NCBI GenBank assembly: GCA_021785315.1
Contig: JAJYFX010000127.1
Coordinates: forward strand, 1-6,010
Length of the DNA stretch: 6,010 nt
Reading direction: 5' to 3'
Source: Actinomycetes bacterium
GTDB lineage: Bacteria > Actinomycetota > Acidimicrobiia > Acidimicrobiales > Acidimicrobiaceae
Shown here: one piece after another, positions 1 to 6,010 of the stretch
Numbering within the stretch: position 1 is the stretch's first letter
Layout of the letters: each line of letters begins with the position of its first letter
Translations under genes and position numbers: made by a program
The notes under the pieces: generated by a model
What the model saw: only the letters and a program-made list of their open reading frames with translations
What the model was told of the DNA's origin: nothing
The model's database searches: none

Positions 1-61
1 ACTCGAACCTCCGACCTCAGCCGTGTGAAGGCTGCGCTCTAACCAACTGAGCTAAGCGCCC
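1..61 (-). tRNA. tRNA-Val (anticodon CAC), 3' end cut by window edge
   Basis: The minus strand folds as a tRNA. The acceptor 5' strand GGGCGCT begins at position 61. It is followed by TA, a D arm with stem GCTC/GAGC and loop AGTTGGTTA, and an anticodon stem CAGCC/GGCTG around the 7-base loop TTCACAC. A 5-base variable region, the T-stem strand GGAGG and the T loop TTCGAGT come next. The anticodon CAC lies at 27-25 and reads the valine codon GTG. The second T-stem strand, the 3' acceptor strand and the CCA end lie outside the window, so about 13 to 16 bases are missing. All visible stems pair perfectly and nothing suggests a pseudogene. The gene points away from the protein genes to its right. 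Confidence 0.95.
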
Positions 62-547
62 GGCGTTCTTATACATTAGTGCTGCCCACACCAGTCGCAC
101 ACACGAGGAGAAGATTTTCTTGCCGGCACGCCATCACTATCTCGGCATTATCGACACGCCTACTCTCCAACGTGGCAACCTTAGGCTTTGGTTGCGCAAC
201 GGTTCGTCCATCCCTGGTGCCAACAGACCTTACACCCGGATCCCGATACAGATTAAACCAGCGAGACTGACTACGCGATTACCAGCGCGAAAACCTTATT
301 TGCAATTGCGGCCGTCCAAAAAACACGAATGTCTTGACCACTGCAAAAGACCCAAGGCGAGCAAATTAGACCGTGTGACCGACAAGCATTTTCTTACGCC
401 AGGAAGTATTTCGCCAGGCGGCGTAATCGCCATCCGACTTTCGGCAGGTCCAAACCAAGAGTTCACAGCTATCCCATTAAAAATCATCGATCTCAAATCG
501 CGTCATTTCAGCGAGGTTTTTCTTTTTTGTCCTAAACTATCTGGCCA
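62..547. other. gene-poor stretch between tRNA-Val and the membrane protein gene
   Basis: No recognisable gene fills these 486 bases. The left end carries the candidate tRNA promoter. A plus-strand frame from TTG at 120 to TGA at 549-551 (143 codons) has a GAGGAG ribosome-site-like sequence at 105-110 with 9-base spacing, and its stop overlaps the next start as ATGA (548-551). Its product is rich in Arg and Pro, has no membrane segment or known motif, and looks like translated non-coding DNA, so it is not called as a gene. A 7-base perfect inverted repeat (TTACGCC at 394-400, GGCGTAA at 420-426) encloses two copies or part-copies of CGCCAGG, at 397-403 and 412-418. It lacks a U-run and is not a convincing terminator. 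A weak -10-like TAAACT sits at 533-538, just before the next gene. Confidence 0.5.
68..73 (-). promoter_or_regulatory. candidate -10 box for the tRNA-Val gene
   Basis: On the minus strand TATAAG (73 down to 68) matches the bacterial -10 consensus at five of six bases. It would start transcription at about position 61, which is the mature 5' end of the tRNA, or a base or two before it. No convincing -35 box was found at the usual spacing. The assignment rests on position and the single hexamer. Confidence 0.3.
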
Positions 548-1003
548 ATGACTCGCCTCACGCAAAGAGAGAAAACATACGGCGTCGTGATCGGCGTATA
601 TGGGTTGATCGTTCTGGCCATACTGATGGTACCACATTTTGGCGATCCGACACCGAAGGGGGCCATCTCACCATTTATACAATGGCTCGTGGGAACACTG
701 GCAGTTCTTTTGGGCATCGGGCTGATCCTAACTGGAATCCGAATAGCTGCAGGGCTCGAAATGGCCGCAGCCGCAGTGTTTGGTCCATGGTCCACCCACC
801 TCTTGTACGCATTTCCCCTAGTAGTCTGGGCAGGCTTTGTCTCGTTCAAGCGTGGAGCCCGCCTTCCTCGGGGTTCCACCCGGCCAAGGGGGTCTCAAAG
901 TCGATCTGGTGGCAAATCAGTGATCGATGCCAGTTCTACGATCCGAAGACCACCGAAAGCATCGCGAAGGTATACCCCTCCAAAGCAGTCAAGAAAAAAA
1001 TGA
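548..1003 (+). CDS. small membrane protein of unknown function, three predicted helices and a basic tail
   Basis: I do not recognise this 151-residue protein. Its first 100 residues hold three hydrophobic segments, at about 11-29, 43-68 and 72-100. The short stretch between the first two contains the Pro/Gly-rich sequence HFGDPTPKG. The last 51 residues form a hydrophilic tail rich in Ser, Pro, Arg and Lys, with about 17 basic residues and one acidic residue. By the positive-inside rule the tail should be cytoplasmic, where it could bind nucleic acid or acidic lipid head groups (inference). The ATG at 548 has no Shine-Dalgarno sequence. TAAACT at 533-538 would place a transcript start almost on the ATG, so a leaderless message is possible. 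The gene ends at TGA 1001-1003, 87 bases before the reductase gene, so it may or may not share that operon. Hydrophobic pattern and length support a real gene, but there is no homology evidence. Confidence 0.6.
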   Translation: MTRLTQREKTYGVVIGVYGLIVLAILMVPHFGDPTPKGAISPFIQWLVGTLAVLLGIGLILTGIRIAAGLEMAAAAVFGPWSTHLLYAFPLVVWAGFVSFKRGARLPRGSTRPRGSQSRSGGKSVIDASSTIRRPPKASRRYTPPKQSRKK

Positions 1004-1079
1004 ATTGCTACCATAGTCAGGGAATTCCAAGTTCATCAAATGCACGATGGAAGGCCATCCTCGGTGATGAATACAATTC

Positions 1080-1085
1080 AAGGAG
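1080..1085 (+). promoter_or_regulatory. strong ribosome binding site that selects a TTG start
   Basis: AAGGAG lies five bases (ATACT) before TTG at 1091-1093, which is in frame with the acyl-CoA reductase. The upstream in-frame ATG codons at 1040 and 1067 have no comparably placed site: AGGGA is about 16 bases before 1040, and GGAAGG is about 13 bases before 1067. From the TTG the protein begins ten residues before the first beta strand of the Rossmann fold, a usual length for this type of enzyme. Confidence 0.75.
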
Positions 1086-1090
1086 ATACT

Positions 1091-3421
1091 TTGATCGTCG
1101 ATAGACTCTCTGGCAAAGCTATTTTCATCACCGGCTCCACAGGATTCCTTGGTACTGCTCTTGTGGAAAAGCTATTGAGAACGGTTTCGGACTGCGAGCT
1201 CTACTTGTTGATCCGGCCCGGCAGGACTAGCACTTCCTCTGAGCGCATCAATAAAGAGATATTGAAAAACGACTGCTTTGATCGTCTGCGTAAAGCTTAC
1301 GGAGACCGATTTGAAAGCGAAATCGTTGCTAGAGTCCATCCAGTCAGCGGAGACGTGATATCTGATGGCTTGAAGCTCAATGATGTCGACAGAAAACTCC
1401 TCTCTGACTGCGATATCATCATCCACTCAGCTGCATCAGTGAGCTTTGATTCACCGCTTGACCAGGCAGTCGAAGTGAACCTTCTCGGCCCTAGACGAGT
1501 CGCAGAAGCTGCAATCCAGGCAAGAAATGAGTTCAGGGTCACCAAACCCGTCCACTTCATCGCAATTTCCACGGCATACGTGGCTGGACGCAGGCGTGGC
1601 CTCTCCCCTGAGCTGCCGTTGAGCGATACCCCTTTTTCAATTCAGCTTGATTGGCATCGTGAAGTCGATGCGGCGCGAGGTCTAAGGGCTGATGTGGAGT
1701 TAAAGAGTAGAGATTCCAAAAACCTCGAACTCTTTCACAAAAAAGCGTCCAAGGAGCTCGGAGCGGTCGGCGTACCAGCGCTGGCTGACAAACAAGAAAA
1801 ACTCCGCACTCAGTGGATACACGATGAAATGGTTCGCGCAGGAATCGCAAGAGCCACTTCGGTAGGCTGGCCCGACGCTTACGCCTATACAAAGGCGCTC
1901 GGCGAGAAGGCGCTGCTCGAAAAGCAATCTCAAATACCTATCACCATCGTTAGGCCGTCAATCATTGAGTCTGCGATGCTCGAGCCCAAGCCTGGATGGA
2001 TCAGAGGTTTCCGGATGGCCGAGCCGATCATAATCTCCTATGCGAGGGGACTCCTTAAAGAGTTTCCAGGGGTGCCTGAAGGCGTCATAGATGTAATTCC
2101 GGTAGACATGGTTGCAGCTGCAATAGTGGCAGTCGCGGCGAAAGGACCTCGCAAAGGCGGGCCGCAGATTTTTCAGGTCGCATCGGGATCGAGAAATCCT
2201 CTTAAGTACGCGACTTTGGTGAAACATGTTCGAACCTGGTTCCAGGAACATCCTATATACGATTCGGATGGCCAGCCGATAATGGTTCCGGACTGGTCTT
2301 TCCCTGGCCGGGGGCGGGTCCAGTCGCAGCTGGACAAGACTTCCAGGTTCCTGCAAGCGCTCGAACAGGTTACGGGAATGCTTCCCATTCGAGGAGAGCA
2401 AGCTAACTTTATCGTAGACATCGAAAGAAAGCGTCAGGCGGTCGACAGCGCGTTGGGATATGTCGAGCTTTATGGCACTTACGCTGAGACCGATGCAATC
2501 TTCAAAATCGACAATCTTTTGGATCTGTACAACTCGCTTGATGAGCAGGAGAAGGCTCATTTTGCATTCGATCCAGCACTAATTCATTGGGAGAACTTCA
2601 TTCGGGAGATTCATCTCCCTTCCGTTGTTCAGCACGCAAGAGTAAAGACAACACCCACCAAGCGTCCTGCGAAATCCCGGGTTGAAAGAAATCTGACCCT
2701 CATACTCTCCAAAGATCGGCATCTTGCAGTATTTGACCTTGAAAATACCATCATCTCATCCAATGTCGTCGATACGTATGCCTGGCTGGCAACTAGAAGG
2801 CTACCTAACCTTAAAAAGGCCTTGTTTGCAGTCGATCTGGCAATGCAAGGGCCCGCGCTACTGGCGTTAGATCGCAAGGATCGAGGAGATTTTCTCAGAT
2901 CCTTCTATAGAAAATATGAAGGCGCCAGACCACAAGCGCTTAAAAAGGACAGCCTTGAGTTCTTTAACGCCTATCTGCTCAAGAAGTCATTCCCTGCGGC
3001 CATAGAAAGAGTCAGGCGCCACAGGAGCCTCGGCCACAAAACATTGCTGCTCACCGGTGCTCTTGACTTTGTTCTCGAGCCACTCAAGCCGCTGTTTGAT
3101 GACATTATCTGCGCAGAGCTTGAGATTGGAGACAACGGTCTCTACAAAGGAAGATCGCTTGCGGTGCCCCCTACCGGTGAAGCACGGGCGTCAATACTGG
3201 CAAACTATGCAGACGAACACTCCCTCAAGCTTTCGGAGTCTATTGCCTATGCTGATTCGACGTCGGATCTACCAATGCTGGAGGCGGTTGGCTATCCGGT
3301 GTGCGTAAATCCTGAACCAAAATTGGCGGCCATAGCTCGTAAGCGAGGGTGGCATGTAGAACAATGGAATAAAGCCAAGGGACTCCCTCCAGTTTATCTG
3401 CCAATAGGGAGATCGATGTGA
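1091..3421 (+). CDS. fatty acyl-CoA reductase fused to a HAD-IB family phosphatase
   Basis: This is a two-domain protein of 776 residues, counted from the TTG start; longer readings begin at ATG 1040 or 1067. Residues 1 to about 510 resemble extended SDR-type fatty acyl-CoA reductases (NAD_binding_4, male-sterility family). They show the nucleotide-binding TGSTGFLG (G15, G18, G21), HSAASVSF at 112-119, the active-site region around S160/T161, and YAYTK with Y264 and K268 as the YxxxK pair. The roughly 100-residue gap between S160 and Y264 fits this family rather than classical SDRs. Such enzymes reduce acyl-CoA or acyl-ACP to aldehyde or alcohol with NADPH. A basic, Pro/Lys-rich linker (about 514-545) leads to a HAD domain (about 546-765). 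That domain shows motif I FDLENT (D549, E551, T553), motif II LLTGA (T655), a motif III position occupied by R699 in GEAR, and motif IV DSTSD (D722, D726). The usual motif I is DxDxT and motif III usually has Lys, so two catalytic positions are conservatively changed. No signal peptide or clear membrane helix is seen. The stop overlaps the next start as GTGA. Chain length and substrate of either domain are unknown. Confidence 0.9.
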   Translation: MIVDRLSGKAIFITGSTGFLGTALVEKLLRTVSDCELYLLIRPGRTSTSSERINKEILKNDCFDRLRKAYGDRFESEIVARVHPVSGDVISDGLKLNDVDRKLLSDCDIIIHSAASVSFDSPLDQAVEVNLLGPRRVAEAAIQARNEFRVTKPVHFIAISTAYVAGRRRGLSPELPLSDTPFSIQLDWHREVDAARGLRADVELKSRDSKNLELFHKKASKELGAVGVPALADKQEKLRTQWIHDEMVRAGIARATSVGWPDAYAYTKALGEKALLEKQSQIPITIVRPSIIESAMLEPKPGWIRGFRMAEPIIISYARGLLKEFPGVPEGVIDVIPVDMVAAAIVAVAAKGPRKGGPQIFQVASGSRNPLKYATLVKHVRTWFQEHPIYDSDGQPIMVPDWSFPGRGRVQSQLDKTSRFLQALEQVTGMLPIRGEQANFIVDIERKRQAVDSALGYVELYGTYAETDAIFKIDNLLDLYNSLDEQEKAHFAFDPALIHWENFIREIHLPSVVQHARVKTTPTKRPAKSRVERNLTLILSKDRHLAVFDLENTIISSNVVDTYAWLATRRLPNLKKALFAVDLAMQGPALLALDRKDRGDFLRSFYRKYEGARPQALKKDSLEFFNAYLLKKSFPAAIERVRRHRSLGHKTLLLTGALDFVLEPLKPLFDDIICAELEIGDNGLYKGRSLAVPPTGEARASILANYADEHSLKLSESIAYADSTSDLPMLEAVGYPVCVNPEPKLAAIARKRGWHVEQWNKAKGLPPVYLPIGRSM

Positions 3422-4620
3422 AAGCCCTGATCTATGAGAGGAATGTTGCCAGATTCGCTGCTACGAAGCTGTTGGGATTAGCCGCGCGCCCAAAGATATC
3501 GATCTCTCCCCTGCGCCTGGTCGATATTGATCCTCCCGAGCTTCCCGGTTCTGACTGGATTCGGTTCTATCCCAAGCTTTCAGGTATTTGCGGCTCTGAT
3601 TTGGCGACTATAACCTCTAACTCATCGCGATATCTCGAGGATTTTGTGTCATTTCCTTTTGTCATGGGTCACGAGATTGTCGGAGAATACCTAAGCCCTG
3701 ACGGACTGATGAAAAGGGCGGTTCTCATCCCATCTCTCACCTGCGAAGTAAGAGGCACCACCCCAAAATGCAGATTTTGCGAGGTAGGACAACCACAGCG
3801 CTGCCAATTACTTCACCTCGGCTCAATCGCGCCAGGACTTCAGACCGGATTTTGCAATGGAACTTCTGGTGGCTGGTCCCAGGAGCTCATCGCACACAAA
3901 TCCCAGTTATACGACATTCCTGATGCTCTGAGCGATGAAGACGCAGTGCTGCTCGAGCCATTCGCCTGTGCTGTGCACGCAGCGATGTCGATCGGAGACA
4001 ATCTCAACACTCAGGTAGCTGTCATTGGATCAGGAACACTGGGCCTACTGACTATTGCAGCGCTCAGAGCTCTTCATCCGAACGCCGAAATATTCGCTGC
4101 TGCAAAATATGAGCATCAAAAACAGATGGCGATGCTCCTTGGAGCCACGACGCTCGCCCCTGGCGACAACCTGTATCGCCAAGCTCGAACCATCCGCGGC
4201 TCTCAGATGATAGCGGCTGACAAGCCTGCCGACGGATTCGGAATCATCTTCGACGCCGTTGGATCTTCTGCAACCATTGAACAAGCTCTTCGGGTTGCAG
4301 CCCCGGGAGCGGATGTTATCCTCGTTGGTATGCCGAAAGATTCACGTATCGACCTTACGCCGCTCTGGATGAAGGAGATTTCGATCAAAGGCACCTATGC
4401 TTACGGAACCGAGGATCTTGAGGGCGAGCGAATCACCACCTTTGAATTAGCAGCCCGCCTTGCGCAAAAACTCCCGTTGTCAAAATTGTTGAGCGCTACG
4501 TATCGACTCGACGACTACGAAATGGCAATCGACCACGCTTTGAATTCCGGGAAGCGCGGAGCGGTCAAAATTGCCTTCGACATGCGCAAAAGTCACAAGA
4601 GAGAAAGTTGGAGTCAATAA
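3418..4620 (+). CDS. zinc-dependent medium-chain alcohol dehydrogenase-like protein
   Basis: This is a 400-residue member of the medium-chain dehydrogenase/reductase superfamily. The likely catalytic zinc ligands are C58 (GICGSD), H85-E86 (GHE) and E180 (LLEPFACAVHA), a pattern like that of sorbitol or threonine dehydrogenases. Four cysteines, C109, C118, C121 and C129, could hold the structural zinc. The first gap is eight residues, instead of the usual two. The Rossmann fold starts at VIGSGTLG (G204, G206, G209). Where NAD-specific enzymes carry an Asp at the end of the second strand, this one has A229 followed by K230 and Y231, which hints at NADP(H) use (inference). The chain is about 50 residues longer than typical members, partly from an extra stretch near residues 10-33 before the core fold. 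It starts at GTG 3418, inside the GTGA overlap with the reductase gene, with AGGGAG six bases upstream (3406-3411), so coupled translation is likely. A role interconverting an aldehyde and alcohol related to the reductase product is plausible. Other alcohol, polyol or hydroxy substrates cannot be excluded. Confidence 0.9.
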   Translation: MKALIYERNVARFAATKLLGLAARPKISISPLRLVDIDPPELPGSDWIRFYPKLSGICGSDLATITSNSSRYLEDFVSFPFVMGHEIVGEYLSPDGLMKRAVLIPSLTCEVRGTTPKCRFCEVGQPQRCQLLHLGSIAPGLQTGFCNGTSGGWSQELIAHKSQLYDIPDALSDEDAVLLEPFACAVHAAMSIGDNLNTQVAVIGSGTLGLLTIAALRALHPNAEIFAAAKYEHQKQMAMLLGATTLAPGDNLYRQARTIRGSQMIAADKPADGFGIIFDAVGSSATIEQALRVAAPGADVILVGMPKDSRIDLTPLWMKEISIKGTYAYGTEDLEGERITTFELAARLAQKLPLSKLLSATYRLDDYEMAIDHALNSGKRGAVKIAFDMRKSHKRESWSQ

Positions 4621-4622
4621 AG

Positions 4623-6010
4623 ATGAGCCCACGGCCAGGATTCATTCTTGACGTAGATAAATCCACACCGCCAACCTTGTTCTGGCATGGTGAAGGATTC
4701 CGACTGGAAAAGCTTCCTGTGGGATCGCGTGTTATTTACCCGCCTGAAGCTCTGGACCCGCTAAAGGATCCCCTAGGCGCCATAGGTCAGGCTCTAGAGC
4801 ATCCTGTTGGCGATTCGAGTCCGCTTTCGAGCCTCTTGTTCCCGGACATGCGGCTAACAATTGCTTTCGATGATCTGTCGCTTCCTTTGCCCTCGATGCA
4901 GTCGCCCGATATCCGTCAAATGGTAATTGAGCAGATCCTTGACCTTGCGGCCTCAAAAGGCGTCGATGACGTCGTCCTAGTAGCCGCGCTTGCTCTTCAT
5001 CGACGCATGACTGAATCCGAGCTTCGCCACATACTTGGAGACCGGATTTTCGACTCATTCAACAAGATGGGACGTCTGACTCAGCATGACGCTGAGGACC
5101 CGTCGAATCTAATTCATCTCGGACTCACCGACAAGGGCGAAGATGTGGAGATCAACAAGCGGGCTGCCACATCAGACCTGCTGGTATACGTCAACGTCAA
5201 TCTCGTGTCAATGGATGGCGGACATAAGAGCGTAGCTACCGGTCTGGCGTCTTACAAGAGCCTGAGACACCATCACAACGTAAAGACAATGGTGCACTCA
5301 AAGTCGTTTATGGACCGCCACAATTCCCAGCTGCATTCCTCCAACTGGCGCATGGGCCGACTGATAAAAGAGGCCGGAGTCAAAATATTTCAAGTTGAAA
5401 CCACGCTAAACACCAATACTTTCCCTGATTCGTTCTCGTTTCTGCAAAAGCGGGAGTGGGAGTGGAACCTCAAAGATCGTACTAGTTTCATCACCGCGTC
5501 AACAGCGCTTAGCAAGACGCCGCCATGGCTGAGCAGAAAAATACTCCATACCATCAGATCTCCCTACCAGTTAACTGGCGTCACAGCAGGCGAAGTCGAG
5601 GCTGTCCATGACATAACCATCGCCAACATTTACAAGCAGCAGCTAGTGGAAGTACGAGGTCAAACGGATATATTGACCATGGGGCTGCCATATATCGGCC
5701 CCTATAACGTCAACTCGATTATGAATCCGATTTTGGTGTACTGCCTCGGTCTCGGGTACTTCTTCAACATGTACAAAGGAATGCCGCTGGTACGTAAAGG
5801 AGGGGTGTTGATACTCAGCCATCCGACGCGGCGGGAGTTTGATCCGACATTCCATCCGAGCTACATAGATTTCTTCGACAATGTCCTAGCTGATACCACA
5901 GATCCGCTAGAGATAGAGAGCAAATACGAAAGCGCATTCGCCACCGACCCGTGGTATATACATCTTTACAAGACCGGACACGCTTACCATGGAGTGCACC
6001 CCTTCTACAT
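4623..6010 (+). CDS. LarA/DUF2088 family protein (nickel-pincer racemase-like), 3' end outside window
   Basis: The frame opens at ATG 4623 and runs 462 codons without a stop to the window edge. GGAG (4610-4613) sits nine bases before the start, which is two bases after the dehydrogenase stop. The product resembles lactate racemase LarA: FDDLSLPLPS (82-91) aligns with the family's D-x-T-R-P region, ALHRRMTESEL (124-134) with the catalytic-His loop (H126), and GGHKSVATG (199-207) with the loop whose Lys carries the nickel-pincer nucleotide (K202). H218, 16 residues after K202, matches the spacing of the nickel-binding His in LarA. By eye, the substrate-binding Arg is L87 and the second catalytic His falls in VNVNL (190-194), where there is none. 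LarA itself is about 420 residues, so this already longer protein is an extended subfamily. It is probably cytoplasmic. A racemase, epimerase or other hydroxy-acid role is inferred from the family only. The cofactor genes larB, larC and larE are not in this window. Confidence 0.85.
   Translation, partial: MSPRPGFILDVDKSTPPTLFWHGEGFRLEKLPVGSRVIYPPEALDPLKDPLGAIGQALEHPVGDSSPLSSLLFPDMRLTIAFDDLSLPLPSMQSPDIRQMVIEQILDLAASKGVDDVVLVAALALHRRMTESELRHILGDRIFDSFNKMGRLTQHDAEDPSNLIHLGLTDKGEDVEINKRAATSDLLVYVNVNLVSMDGGHKSVATGLASYKSLRHHHNVKTMVHSKSFMDRHNSQLHSSNWRMGRLIKEAGVKIFQVETTLNTNTFPDSFSFLQKREWEWNLKDRTSFITASTALSKTPPWLSRKILHTIRSPYQLTGVTAGEVEAVHDITIANIYKQQLVEVRGQTDILTMGLPYIGPYNVNSIMNPILVYCLGLGYFFNMYKGMPLVRKGGVLILSHPTRREFDPTFHPSYIDFFDNVLADTTDPLEIESKYESAFATDPWYIHLYKTGHAYHGVHPFY

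Noticed and set aside
1..120. Integration site of a mobile element at the tRNA gene
   Set aside because: Elements usually integrate at the 3' end of tRNA genes, which lies outside the window. No integrase or repeated tRNA fragment is seen on the 5' side.
394..426. Inverted repeat TTACGCC/GGCGTAA as a terminator
   Set aside because: The loop is 19 bases, no U-run follows on either strand, and no gene ends beside it. It might be an operator, but nothing else supports that.
1072..1077. TACAAT as a -10 promoter box for the cluster
   Set aside because: It would start transcription at about 1084, inside the ribosome binding site that serves the TTG start, and no -35 box is seen at the right distance.
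682..1104. A 140-codon plus-strand frame overlapping the membrane protein gene and the start of the reductase gene
   Set aside because: Its product has no hydrophobic pattern or motif, it overlaps two better genes, and it ends inside the reductase coding region.
1958..2560. A 200-codon open frame on the minus strand inside the acyl-CoA reductase gene
   Set aside because: It lies wholly within a well-supported gene, its product shows no known motif, and the plus-strand frame has clear catalytic motifs on both sides.
4732..5058. A 108-codon minus-strand frame opposite the LarA-like gene
   Set aside because: It is the reverse of a conserved coding region with recognisable LarA motifs; its own translation is low-complexity and motif-free.

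Overview
The window reads as bacterial chromosome of roughly balanced base composition. The style of its three long proteins resembles actinobacterial lipid-metabolism genes: an acyl-CoA reductase fused to a HAD phosphatase, a Zn-dependent medium-chain dehydrogenase, and a long LarA/DUF2088 protein. My best guess is an actinobacterium of moderate GC, perhaps of the Acidimicrobiia type. This rests on remembered family resemblance, not on a search.

Layout. The left edge (1-61) holds most of a tRNA-Val(CAC) on the minus strand, with its 3' end cut by the window edge. Positions 62-547 form a gene-poor stretch with a candidate tRNA promoter and one dubious reading frame. A small three-helix membrane protein with a very basic tail follows on the plus strand (548-1003). 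After 87 bases comes a tight plus-strand cluster: a fatty acyl-CoA reductase-HAD fusion (1091-3421, probable TTG start behind a strong ribosome binding site), a zinc alcohol dehydrogenase-like protein (3418-4620, 4-base overlap), and a LarA-like protein (4623 to beyond the right edge, 2-base gap). The last gene has no stop in the window.

How they may work together. The overlap and tiny gap make it very likely that the three genes are co-transcribed and translationally coupled. A reductase that makes aldehyde or alcohol from acyl-CoA, a phosphatase domain on the same chain, and a separate zinc dehydrogenase suggest a pathway for a long-chain alcohol or a lipid head-group or ether precursor. 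The LarA-like protein implies a step on a 2-hydroxy acid or related compound using the nickel-pincer nucleotide cofactor. However, its residues differ from those of lactate racemase at positions I expect to matter, so its reaction is unknown. The most interesting content of the window is this trio, together with the unusual HAD and LarA motif residues. No mobile elements, CRISPR arrays, riboswitches or clear terminators were seen.
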